In this document: positions 1 to 11,154 of the stretch, piece after piece | Position numbering within the stretch: position 1 is the first letter of the stretch | Layout: every line of letters begins with the position of its first letter | Assembly: GCA_023159155.1 (NCBI GenBank) | Contig: JAJNNX010000007.1 | Location: 1,116,001-1,180,000 of the forward strand | Source: Ustulina deusta | Taxonomy: Eukaryota; Ascomycota; Sordariomycetes; Xylariales; Xylariaceae | Length of the DNA stretch: 64,000 nt | Direction of reading: 5' to 3' | Notes under the pieces: generated by a model | What the model was told of the DNA's origin: nothing | What the model saw: the letters and a program-made list of their open reading frames with translations, nothing else | Database searches by the model: none | Translations under genes and position numbers: made by a program

Positions 1-770
1 GATTATTAAGGTATAAAATATTATAGCTATAGCTTATATAACTACTTTAATAAAAACTTAAAAGCTTTTTTTATATAAAAAGATCTTTATATTTGCTAGT
101 ATTAAGCGCTACTAGTAAAAAATAGGGTTAATTTTATATACTATAGTAATAATACGCTTAAATATAACGTTTAGAATCTTTAGGCTTATATAATTTAATT
201 ATAATTTTTTTTCTAAGCATTACTAAGCTACTAATAAGCTTTTATTATATTTATTTTTTATATAGTACTACATATTATAATTTAAAAATAAAAATAATTT
301 TATAGTAGCTAGTGATATATTTTTTATAAATAATACTTTTAACTAAAAAAGCTCCTAAACTTATATTATAAAATTTTTTGGGGGAATAATCTGCTAGCAA
401 GCTAATAAACAAAATATAATTACTATATTTACTACTAAAATAGAGCTTTTAGTTCTAGCCTAGGCAGCTAAAAAAGCAATATTTATTAACCAGCTTGTTA
501 ATAAGCTTAGGGTAGTACAACAGAATTAGCAAATATAAATATAGTATAATAATTAGCAAACTATAAAGCTTATTACAAAAAAAGTAACTTTATTATATAT
601 TAAACTATAGTATATTAATATTTATAACTATTAGCTATACTAAAAAGTTAAAAATAGAACTATTATAATAAAATATATATTTATTAATAATATAATTACT
701 AACAGACTTACAAAAGCTTTATTTATACTAAAATAGATAATCTTTTTAAAATAGCTTAAATTATGCAAGC
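1..770 (+). mobile_element. Ty1/Copia retrotransposon relic, RNase H end of pol (RIP-decayed, cut by window edge)
   Basis: Reading from 380 in frame gives a recognisable Copia RNase H segment: a GG-x-I motif, Q-A-N-K-Q, then T-T-K-I-E-L-L-x-L-A, which corresponds to the family's S-T-x-E-A-E-x-x-A-L box, followed by an L-T-K-A-L end near 700-720. Stops fall where TGG or CAA/CAG codons would become TAG/TAA, and Glu/Asp positions read as Lys/Asn, as expected from G-to-A change. The upstream part (305-380) fits the D-D-x-x-x-R-K-S-S-x-G-Y stretch before this box. The element starts outside the window. Its 3' LTR could not be delimited. Confidence 0.6.
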
Positions 771-2550
771 TTTTTAAATATAGCTAAAAAGCTTAGTAAA
801 GCATATTAGTTTTTTAAAAAAAAATCAAAAATATACTATTTAAAAAAAATTTTATAAAATAAAATATTTAATATATATAAATATAAATTATAAGTTTAAA
901 ACATATAAATAAAAAGATTAAATAATATTATAATATGTTTAAAAAAGCTTTAGAATTAATAATATAAAAACTTAATAACCCTAAAAAGTACTAATCTTTT
1001 TACTAAAATAGCTAAAGCTTACTTATTATTATTGTTTTTTTTTTTTTTTTGTTAAACTGTAGTAACGTACAGATTATAGTTTATAGCTCTAAAATAAGCT
1101 TTTTAGTAGCTTTGTTAAGCTTAAAACCTATAGGGACTTTAGCCTAAGCTTTTAAAGCATTGCGCAAAACATAAAAAATTTTATAGATATTTGCTAGCCT
1201 AAACTTAAAATAGTTAAATATAATCTTTTTATAAACTAAAAATAAAAATATATATAGCTTTTTATATTTATGCTTAAAAGTATAGCACTAATAATATGTT
1301 TTATTATTAACTATTTTTATATAGTTATTATTAAAGCAACTTTAAAAAGCGTTTTTAATATACTACAAATATAATATTTTTTAGAAAATTTCTAAAAGAG
1401 CTAGCTATGTATAGGGGTAAGTATATATATAAAATATATATTTACTATAATTATAAGTAGGAGTAGCAGCAGAAATACGTGCTATACTACTAAAAAAACA
1501 ACTAGGTAACGCAAGCAGTAATACTAGTATTACTAGGATAACCTAGCTATTCGTTAGTATATAAGTGCTAGTTAAAGCTAGTAATAAACTAGCAACCCTA
1601 AGCATAGCAGTTATAATAGCAGCAATAATACTCCCTATAAAAATAATAAACAAATATACAAAAATATTTTTTTAAAACAAAAATAACTTGGAATTAGAAC
1701 TAGTAATTTTATTAGCTATTATTTATTAGAACATTATAAACTATAGTACTTATATAGAAATAGTAGTAGTATATTTTTTTTTTATAAAAATGTTTATATT
1801 TAGCTATATAGTTATAGTAGCACTTTTTACGTTTATAATTCTAGCAATCTATTTTTATTTGTTTATTTAATAACTAAAACTTTATTAGTAAGTTATTTTA
1901 TACAATATAAAAAAATTTATATATATTATATATAATATATATATAAAAAATTTATTATATATAAAAAACAAAAGTTTGTTTTAATAAATATTTATTTTAT
2001 AAGTTAGCAAAGATCTTATTATATATGTTTAGTATATATATAGCTTTATTTGATTAATTTACTAAAATTATATAAAGCTTAAAAAAAAAAAAGCTTTTTA
2101 TATAATTTTACTTAGATCTAATTATATAAATACTACACGCTTGTTTGTTTGGGCGTATAGCAAAAAAAACTATTTAATACTTACTTATATGCTCTAATTT
2201 ATTTTGAACCAACTATATTAAAATATTACAATTGCTTTAGAAATATTATTTATAACTATATTTATAGCTTTGCTAATATATATATAAAAAATATTACTAA
2301 AGTAACGCTTCTTAAAGGGGTATATTAGATTTGGCACATAACTAATAGCTATAAAAAGAGCTAATTAGGCATAAATAGCAGGATTATTTAGTTATATAAG
2401 CGCTATAGCTTAATAGTATAGCTTAGTAAGTATAGCTAGGCCACACTTACTAGCAAGCTTGTACATAAATACTTTACGAAGCAAAAAACAGGGCCTCTAG
2501 ACAGAAGAAAGAATAAGGCGATCTAAACACATATATGCGGTACGCTCTAT
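771..2550. other. AT-rich repeat-derived sequence, unassigned
   Basis: No open frame or family motif was recognised. Composition matches the RIP-decayed elements on both sides. The part from about 2460 to 2550 is noticeably less AT-rich and runs directly into the 16-bp duplicated site, so it may be the end of an LTR or another older repeat into which the LINE inserted. A pure T run lies near 1035-1051. Confidence 0.5.
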
Positions 2551-2566
2551 AACACTAAATCTGACA
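2551..2566. repeat. Left target-site duplication of the LINE
   Basis: The 16 bases aacactaaatctgaca are repeated exactly at 9010-9025, directly after the (AATC) tail of the LINE. The match stops at both edges. Tad1-clade LINEs make duplications of this size, so the pair fixes both element ends. Confidence 0.75.
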
Positions 2567-5000
2567 CTTTTCCTCCTATTTATTATCCGTGCGCAAGCTA
2601 CTATTAGTAGCAGTATAGACAACACACCAAAAACACTAATAGCGCTAATTTTTAGTTAATCTCTACAAAATACCAAAAGTCTAATTAGTAATAATCTTTA
2701 GCCCCGGCTAAAAAACTTTACCAATATAGGACCTAATAATACTGTTACGCTCTGCTATAATATTTAAAGATATATATATAGAAGCAACAATTATTAATAC
2801 GCTAATGCGAGCCAACCTATAACCAGCTAAGCAAATAAAAATATAATTTATAAACCTGCCCCTAAAGCTAAAAATAGCCAGAAAAAACAAAAAAATAGAA
2901 CTTTTGCTCTAAGATATATTAACTAGGTAATATATAAAAATTAACCGTAAAAACAAGATCTATAAAAAAATAACTATTATGCTAGTAATAATACTAAATA
3001 AATTTGTTTAATTATTTAAAAGCAACGTATAAACAAGCTACTAATAAATAGCCTGAGATTACGTTAAAATATTAAACTAATACTTTAACGCGTTAATATA
3101 TATATAATCTAGAAAATAAAATATAGCGCTCCTATGCCTAGCAAGCACCTAGGCCCTAATTAAAACGTTTAAATAACTAATATTAATAAATATTCCATTA
3201 ATTAATAGGTTATATATAAAAATAGCCAGACAAAAAGCGAAGCTATTATTTAAGTTAGTTTTTAAATTTATAATATTAGTAGTATTAAGCAGACCTTTTA
3301 TATATAGCGCTAGTATAATAATATAGCTTTAAAAATTTTATAAAAATATTTATATTTTAATAAAACTAAATAAAAAGGCGGTAGTTTTTTAATAGGCAAT
3401 AGTTTATATAGCTAGAACTGTACTATTGCAAAACTTTTAACTACTAACTAAAGCTATCCGAAAAGTCTAGCTTATTAAAATAAGCTGGGCTATTAAAGCA
3501 ATAGACTTAATAATATAAAATTAATTTTTAAAAAAAAAAAACGTTAAAATTATTAAGCAAACTTTTTAAGCTTATATAGTTAAACTGCTTAAAGAATAAA
3601 TAGTATATATAGTTTTTTAAATCCTAGGTTTTATAACTAACTATTTAAATAAAAGCTTAATAAATATTACTTAAAAAATAGTAGTAGTAAAAACAAAAAT
3701 ATAAATAAGTTTTATTTTAGTTAATATATATATGTTTTATAAAAATATTAACCCCTAGATTAGCAATGCTATAGAAGTAATTGCTTTTAAAAAACTAGTA
3801 TAGAAATTCTGCTTATTTTTAGCTAGCAAACTTTTTTATAAAAAAAAAAAAACAAATTTAAATTATTTATTATAACCCTAGGTACTAGAAATACTATACG
3901 TTAAAGCACTATAATAAAAAATCTTTTTATAAGAACTATAATATATAAACAAATACCCATAAACTTATAAATAATAGTATATATATATTATTCCTATGTT
4001 ATATAAACTATTATAGCTTATATCTTATAAACTATAAGAACTACTTTAGCAAATTACACAAAATAAATAATAAAATAATTTTATTATTATAAGCCAAACT
4101 TAAAACTATATAATAAGCAAGAAATAAAAACTATAATAATAAGAATTTTTTTTTTATAACTACTATAATAAAAAAAAAGCAATAGTTATTAAAAAGCTAA
4201 AATAATAAAAAAATAGCAATAAAAAAAAAGCCTTTCCTACGCTTATAAAATAGCTATAAAAAAAGTTTAATATTAAAACTATTACTTTTTTAAGTAACAC
4301 TTTATTAGAAACAACTTTTAAAAAAATAGATAATAAAAAAATAATAATAAAAATTATTGCTGCTTACCTAACTACTATGCTGCTAGTTATATTAATACTC
4401 CTACTATAAATTAGAGAGTTAGCAAAAACAATCTTTATAAAAAATAGTATTATAAGGCCTATAAATATACTAAAAAAAATAACATAAAAACTAACCAAAA
4501 ACTAATAATAAGCTTTTAATAAATTTATTAAGCTAAAAAATAATAAAAATAAAAATAAAACTAAACTATAACTAAACAAAACTAAAAAAAAACAATAAAG
4601 CTGCCTATATAAGTAATAAAAATAGCGGCCCAAAATATCGGGCATAATACAAATAACCACTCTATTTTTTTATAAAAGTACTAAAATAAAAAAATAAATA
4701 TAATAATAGTTACTAAACTATAGATTAATAAACAAAGAAAAAATATATATATAAATATACTAAAAATATTAGAACTACGGACTAATAAATACCTAAAATA
4801 CTAAAAAAACAAACTAATTTAAAGTAATAATATATATTAAAATATAAAAAAGCTTTATAGTAAAAAAAAAAGCACTAATATATTATTAAAATATTATATA
4901 GCTTAAAGTAAATAAATATAAACTTTTTATTTATTATAAAGCATTTAATATAAATATAGTAATAGATTATATTATTGCACTAAAACTATTAAAAAACTGC

Positions 5001-5180
5001 TTAGTAGTAAAAAACCTAAATATTTAATATTTAAACTGGGAACCTAGCGTTACTACGTTATATAAAAAATAAAAAGTTTTAGAATAGTTAGCTAAAGCAG
5101 GTATATGCTTTATAAAGAAACTAAGCGAAGTAATACACCGGGCGGGACATGTACTAAATATATTATTTTTAAATATTTTT
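5001..5180 (+). pseudogene. LINE ORF2 endonuclease (APE-like) domain remnant
   Basis: From 5001 the frame reads L-V-V-K-N-L-N-I-stop-Y-L-N-W-E-P-S. This matches the Tad-clade V-V-G-D-x-N-x-x-H-P-x-W-E-P-S segment after G-to-A and C-to-T changes (GD to KN, Q to stop, H to Y). Further on, around 5129-5180, H-R-A-G-H-V-L-N-I matches the family's H-R-x-G-H-V-L-D-L stretch. The endonuclease nicks the target DNA to prime reverse transcription. The remnant is inactive. Confidence 0.75.
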
Positions 5181-5899
5181 TTTATAAATAGCCAGGTAGC
5201 AAAAAAACTAAAGACCCTATTAGACTATAAGCTACTATAGATTATATTACTATAAAATAGCCCAGTATAACCTTTATAAAAAATACCTAAAGTTTTAATC
5301 AAAAATAAGAATTTTAAAAAACTATATAACTTAACTAGCATATGGACCTATATATTACTAAAAATAAAAAAAGTTATAACTTGCAATAAAGTAAAAAAAG
5401 CTACTAGCGTACTAATTACCCTTATATTAGAATATATAAAAACTATAAAAACTAAGAACAAAAAATATAGCAAAACATTATTATAATAAATATTTAAATA
5501 CTTTAAAGCATAAATAGAATTTAAAATATTATTTAATACTAAAGATATAAATATAACTTAATATTAGCTATTTATTATAATAAAAAAAACAAAAAAAAAA
5601 TATTAAAAAAATAGAATAAACAATACTAAAAATAATAAAAACCTAATAAAAATAATAAACTAGTATAAACAAAAAAAAAATATTAAAGTATTACTATTTA
5701 TTAATAAAAAAAAAGTTATAATTAAAGTAAAAAAAAAAACAGAATATTTAACTAAAAATATTTTTAAAAGATTTAATATATAAAATAACTTATTAGTTAT
5801 TAAGCCTTTAAAACCTAATATACTTCTATAATTACTTTAAAATATATCTATTTCTATAAAAAAAGCGTATAGTTATATAACAAAAATAACCTTAACTTT

Positions 5900-7270
5900 T
5901 TTAAAAAAGGACTTTATAATAGTTAAATATTTAACTGCTATATAGCCTGCTATTAAAAAATATTACTATAAGCTACTAAAAAAATGCCTTAAGCTTAGTA
6001 TTTTTTTAAAAATCTAAAAAAAAACTAGCGTAATAATACTACTAAAAGTTAGCAAAACTAATTTTGTTTTATATAAGTTATAAAGACTAATTGTACTATT
6101 TTTATATATTAAAAAAGGCTTTAAATAATTTATAGTATAAAAAATAATATAAATAGCCCTTAAAGCCGGCCTAATAAATTTATAATATGCTAAGGTAATA
6201 TTTAAAAAGTTTATAATAGATCTAGTAGCTAGTCTAATCTATAATATTAAATTAGTTTTTATTAATAAAATAGTAGCTATATTAATTACTTTAAATATTT
6301 AAAATATATTTAATATATTATTAAAAAATCGCTTAATAAGCCAAATAATATAATAAGGCTAGCCTACTGCAGTTATTAAGCTAATAAAAAACTTTTTATT
6401 AAAACAAACAATTATTATATATTTTAAAAATATTATAATAAACCTTAAAAAAGTTATTTATAATATTTTATAGGGCTCCTTAGTATTATTAATGCTCTAT
6501 ATACTATACCTATATAAGCTAGTAAATAATAACCCAAACAAATAGAGATATACTAATAATATAGTAATATTAGCTATAAAAAAAACCTTAAAACAAAGCA
6601 TACATAAAACTAAAAAATAAATTAATAAAATCTTAGAATATAGCTAAACTAACAAAATTATTTTTGCTCCAAAAAAAATAAAAACTATATATTTTATATA
6701 TAGTAGATCTTAAGCCAATTTTATAATTAATTTTGAAAACAGTATAAAAATCTTTTTAATTTTAATAATTAATCTTTTTAAACTATATAAAATATTAGTT
6801 CTATGTTAGCTAAAAATATATTTAGACTAGAAATTCCAGTTTTGCTAATATATTAAAAAAAAAACAGCTAAAAGATCTAAAATAGCTAATTATATTAGAG
6901 CTATTGTAGTTATAATTAAAGGCCCCCTAGTAGCTGGCTTATAAAAAATAATTAATTTAGTTTTAATACTAGTACTTTTATATAAATATAAAGCATAATA
7001 TAAAAAAAAAAAAAACCTAGTAAGCAAAACAGTAAACAACTACTAATAAATAGTAAATACAAAATTAAAAAGCTATATATAAACAATATAATATATATTT
7101 TTAAAAACTATTTAAAAAGTACTACTTATATAAAAAATGTTCTTTAAGCACGCCTTTTTTATAACTAATAAAATACTAACTGCAAATATTGCCTTAAAAC
7201 AAGCTAAACTTAAATATGCCTTTAAAATTAAAATAATTTATAAAACCTATTTTTTAGCGTTAAAATTAAT
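5900..7270 (+). pseudogene. LINE ORF2 reverse transcriptase and thumb remnant
   Basis: At 6471 the frame reads stop-G-S-L, from the Q-G-S-P motif, then L-Y-I-L-Y-L. At 6549-6560 it reads Y-T-N-N, which is the catalytic Y-A-D-D box with three G-to-A changes, followed by I-V-I-L-A-I. Downstream come F-A-P-K-K (about 6660) and K-G-P-L-V-A-G-L (about 6920), corresponding to Tad-clade F-A-P-E-K and R-G-P-P-x-A-G-L. The segment to 7270 matches the linker that ends in L-x-Q-A-R-L-x-x-A. Together these exclude an LTR-element polymerase here. Confidence 0.8.
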
Positions 7271-7559
7271 ATTAAAAATAATCTAATAAAATAAAAAAGC
7301 TAAATAATAATAATAAATATATATTAGCTTTTAAATAGTAGTAAGTTTTTTACTAAATATTAAAAAATAATACTATATTTACTTAGATTTTCTTTAGAAT
7401 TATAAATAAACTTTATAAATAATACTAATAAAAAAATAGTAATAAAAGCCTTTAAGTAGTAGTTTGCTAAACGCTTTATTTTTAATATAATAATTTTTAT
7501 TAATAGGTTAAAAATAAGCGAAAGATTAAGCTACAAGTATACTATATATAAAAAATAAA

Positions 7560-8210
7560 TATTAATAATAAAAAAATAAAAAGGCCTAGACCTCTATAGT
7601 ATAATATTTGATGCAAAAGTACTAAAAGCCTTTAAGAGCTTTTAAAATATTATATAAAAATATCTAACTAATATTTTAATTATACTTTGTATTAATAATA
7701 TAGTAATATTAATATATATTTAAAAAAATACTTTAATAATATTATAATAAGTTTTTATTAAAATATATAAGTTTATAAAATAATATAATATTATATTATA
7801 TTAAAGCTTAAAGTATTATAATATTAAAAAAAACAAAAAAGCAAACAAACTAGCAAAGCTTAAAGTAAAAAAAGGCTTTTTAAACTTAAAATTAATATTT
7901 ATAATAGCTAGCCTTAAAAAAAACAACTAATTAATTATTAAATAAATAGCAAACAACTAATTAAAAAACTAAAATATTAATATTTTTAATAGTTTTAAAA
8001 CTATTAATATTAAATATAAGCTAAATAAATACTTTAAAATATTATATCTGCTTAAAAAAACTTTAAACTAGTATTTTAATACTATAGTAGCTTATAAAAA
8101 CTATAAGTAGTACTATAACAAATTTAATTATATTAATATAAAAATTTATTATATTTATATTTTTTATTTTAATAAAAAAAAAAAAAAAGCCTAAAATATA
8201 TAATATATTA
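7560..8210 (+). pseudogene. LINE ORF2 RNase H and C-terminal Cys/His segment remnant
   Basis: At 7607-7618 the frame reads F-D-A-K (family F-D-A-E). Near 7686 it reads I-L-C-I-N-N-I, which corresponds to V-C-L-D-N-x. At 7811-7861 it reads K-Y-Y-N-I-K-K-N-K-K-A-N-K-L-A-K-L, the decayed form of the RNase H signature G-H-x-G-I-x-G-N-E-x-A-D-x-L-A-K. The stretch 8040-8200 follows the Tad C-terminal pattern A-R-x-G-H-G-D-F-x-x-Y-H with decayed cysteines. The order RT then RNase H then Cys/His is typical of the Tad1 clade. Confidence 0.8.
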
Positions 8211-8976
8211 TAAAACTACTAAAGCTTATATAGCTAACTAGCTAAAACTACCTAAACTAAAAAAAAAATATAATAATATAAAATAATTAAAATATAGCTA
8301 GTTTTTAATATTTTAGAAATTCTGCTAAATTACAAACTATTATAATAAAATATACTTATTATTTTAACTAAAAAATAAGTAGTACTATATAAAAAAGAAT
8401 ATATTATAAAAAGCAAACATAAACAAAAAAATAAAAAATAAAAAAAAGCTAAAAATAATTCTTTTTTAAGCTCTAAAAAATAAAAGCAATATAATCGCTA
8501 TTTTTATAAAATAAATCTAGCGCTAAAAAAAACTTTTTTTTTTTTTATATATTTTTAAAACTTTAAAACAAATAATTCTAAAAATACACAAAAAACACAA
8601 AACACTAAAAATAGCCGCAAAGGTAGCACCGCACAACCGCCTGCCCCAGTAAGCCCCCTAACAAAAACTAATATAAAGCAAAAGCAGAAGCCCGAACCTA
8701 TAAACAACGCTAAACAAACCTAGCAACCCAATAAAAAAATATCTAACTTTTAGCTTAAAGGATCAAAACGTAATAACTATAAACAATAATATATTAAGCC
8801 TACAAAAACACAATCTAGCATTATACTTAATACTATAAAAAAAAAATATATTTAATATAGAACCCCTATAATACTATATCTTACTATAATAAAACTAGAT
8901 AAAACTTGCCACGTTTTAATACTTCTAAAGAGGTTTACGATATGGTACTACGGCACCCCGTACCAATATTAAACAT

Positions 8977-9010
<34 letters not shown>
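8977..9010 (+). repeat. (AATC)8 LINE 3' tail
   Basis: Eight perfect AATC units plus two bases close the LINE. Short tandem 3' tails are typical of fungal LINEs. The tail lies immediately before the right target-site duplication and marks the step from about 20% GC to normal composition. Confidence 0.9.
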
Positions 9011-9011
<1 letters not shown>

Positions 9012-9025
9012 CACTAAATCTGACA
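9010..9025. repeat. Right target-site duplication of the LINE
   Basis: Exact second copy of the 16-mer at 2551-2566. The first one or two bases are ambiguous with the AATC tail. Unmutated genic DNA starts right after it. Confidence 0.75.
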
Positions 9026-9266
9026 GTTCCCCCGTGGGCCTGCATATTATACCAACAGCATAGCTAGCGGCTTGGCATATCGATCCGTGTGACATTAGGC
9101 AGGTTCGGCGCCTAACTTGTATATATCAGCAATAGCCCACAAAATTCCCTTTGAGAATCCTGGAGCCAGGTAAAGCGAATATAACCTTCTTGTCCGTGTT
9201 TAATTCACAGTTAGACTTCCACCTCACCGAACGAGCTCCTTTGCCACTGCGGCCACCGTCCATACC

Positions 9267-10571
9267 ATGGCCACATATCCTGTTCTCGATAGCCAAACTG
9301 CTTTAGATCAATTACGTCGTCCGTTACCCAACATATTTACAAATGAAGAAGAAGCACATCCATGGCAAGTCCGATCCTTCCAACAGTTTGACATGCCATT
9401 GCTCAGGATCTGGGACCAGTACTCAGGAAGCCACCCAGAAGCAGATGGGCGCATGATGTCAAGGGCACCGGGGATGCGCCTAGATGATCGAGAATCCCGA
9501 TGAACTTCTTTCTCCTGCCATCTTGTCCATAACGAATGGAAACCGACTCCGTACATTTCGTTTACAACTCGCAAAACTACAATCGAATCTCTTGTAGACA
9601 TGAGGCGCGCCAAACGAGGTGATCAGACGCTCACCGTTATCGACCCAAATACCAGACTCCGGAATGGGTTGCCGATTCTTGATGCTGAAGTTGAAATGGA
9701 TTATTACGATATCTCGGATCCCTACGGGAAAAATTGCGAATACTATCGTGATCACTACCTTTGCCTATGGCAGGTTACAGCAGCTGAGATAGTTGATCAC
9801 TGGGAGTGGAGCAGACTGGAAGGTGACCCAAACTGGTACGAGGATATCATTTTACCCGCATTCAAGAAGTTTACCGAGAATACCGACTTGGAACACAGTC
9901 TGGCCCTAATGGTGGATTCGATGAAGAGTCTCGATGTGACCAAGGGAACGTCTCCATTGGTTGCCAAGCCGGCTTCATCCCTCACTCACCAAAGCGTTAG
10001 CAATAGTGACATCTCTGGACATCAGACGAAATATGTGGAATTTGTAACTCCCGTACAGTCGCTGCCTATCGCAAGCAGTGTCAGAGTACTGCCGGTAAGG
10101 AACCGAAGTGCGGTGTCTCGGCCCAATGCAGGCGCAGCCAATACTACCAGTGTGTCTGAGACCACGTCCACCGTGAATTTACTTAGTCCAGACAGTGCTG
10201 CATCTATTGCAAGTGACGCACCTTCAGCATCAACCACTCCTGCCAGCACTGGCACTACCGGGTCGGGGCAGGCCGCACATGCAATGTCTACTCCAGTCAT
10301 ACCCACTACCAGGAGTGATTCCATGAGCACCGCACGATCAACATCATCTGGTAAGGTTCCTGCGACCCCGGCGAGTTCTGCGGACAAGTGCTCTGTACCA
10401 TCTGATGTCATTAACTAACTGTCGTCTATAGAGGTAGTCGGGATGGAGAATTTAACGCACGACTATGGTGATGATGGATACTATGATCGACATAGCTTTG
10501 ATACTGATGAGGAAGCGGAGCAGGCCAATGCAGCAGATGATATAATAAGGATTATTGAAGGGGACTGGTAA
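9267..10571 (+). pseudogene. DUF7587-like fungal protein gene, two exons, with an in-frame TGA
   Basis: From the ATG at 9267 the same frame stays open to 10418 except for one TGA at 9501-9503 (codon 79), which would be CGA (Arg) before a C-to-T change. The part between the stop and the next ATG (9600) still reads as good protein and continues the domain. An intron 10351-10431 (GTAAGG donor, TTAACTAAC branch region, ATAG acceptor) joins in frame to an acidic last exon 10432-10571. The N-terminal 200 residues (M-P-L-L-R-I-W-D, later I-S-F-T-T-R) resemble the fungal DUF7587 fold by pattern only. A Ser/Thr/Ala-rich low-complexity tail follows. Function is unknown. It may be a dying gene beside the repeat block, a sequencing error or a readthrough stop. 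Confidence 0.5.
10351..10431 (+). other. Intron of the DUF7587-like gene
   Basis: GTAAGG donor at 10351, branch-like TTAACTAAC at 10411-10419, acceptor ATAG ending 10431. The exon codon is G|AG. The 81-bp length is normal for the group. Confidence 0.6.
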
Positions 10572-11154
10572 CTACAGTCTGTACGTATGGTGTGCGGCTA
10601 CGAGATTGAAAACGTGTGCTGCCACCAGTTATAGCTTGGGTCTTGAATATTAGTGTTTCACCAAAAAAAGTTCAAAAGTGATACTCTAAAGTTAGAAATG
10701 CAGGAGGGTGGACAATAGGCACATTTAAGATCAGCTAATCAGTTGGAACTTATTAGGGCCACCACATGACACCTCAATACACCTAATCGGCCGCTACAGT
10801 ACAAATACCACTACCTATTCAACACGTTTTATTATGACCAAGAGAGTCCCTAAATAGTCAGTCTAGTTATTATAAACTTGGAAGTGTAGTACTATGCAAG
10901 CCTAGTACATTTGGAAGAGCTAGTTATCAATTCTTACCTAGTGACTCTTGATATCGTGAAAACCCCGGGATGTTTCTGTGTTGCGTATTCCCCACCTCGT
11001 CTCTGTTGGTGTTCAGGAGGCAACTCGTGATGAAGTAGGCATTCACAACACTGCCTGCAGAATTGTAGTGGTTGTGAGAGAGACGGGCCGTGGCGGTAGG
11101 TTTTGCCTGCCGCATTATAACCCAATTCACACTATGGCTATAAAGAAATCTTGC
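10572..11154. other. Intergenic, no gene seen
   Basis: Convergent 3' flanks of the genes on either side. Only short overlapping frames occur, with no family similarity. Confidence 0.6.

Larger units (their letters stand above)
2567..9009 (+). mobile_element. Tad1-type non-LTR retrotransposon (LINE), near full length, RIP-inactivated
   Basis: The element is 6.4 kb, the usual size for Tad1 elements, with a 16-bp target-site duplication and an (AATC)8 3' tail. In the + frames one can follow ORF2: an endonuclease segment (5001-5180), a reverse transcriptase (about 5900-7000), an RNase H (about 7560-7870) and a C-terminal Cys/His segment (about 8020-8200). Asp reads as Asn, Gly as Arg or Lys, and Trp and Gln as stop, the expected RIP products. 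ORF1 (gag-like) should lie in 2700-4600 but I could not read it with confidence. No part is translatable, so the copy is dead. The gene island begins at its 3' flank. Confidence 0.85.

Noticed and set aside
2708..2890. 60-codon - strand ORF with hydrophobic residues
   Set aside because: Lies in the LINE 5' part on the opposite strand; composition effect.
7681..7720. I-L-C-I-N-N-I looked like a decayed Copia Y-V-D-D reverse transcriptase box
   Set aside because: The flanking frame fits LINE RNase H (F-D-A-E before it, H-x-G-I-x-G-N-E-x-A-D after it), and the true RT box of this element is at 6549-6560.
9440..9600. An intron that would remove the TGA at 9501
   Set aside because: No acceptable GT donor upstream of the stop pairs with an in-phase acceptor, and the DNA on both sides reads as protein in the same frame.
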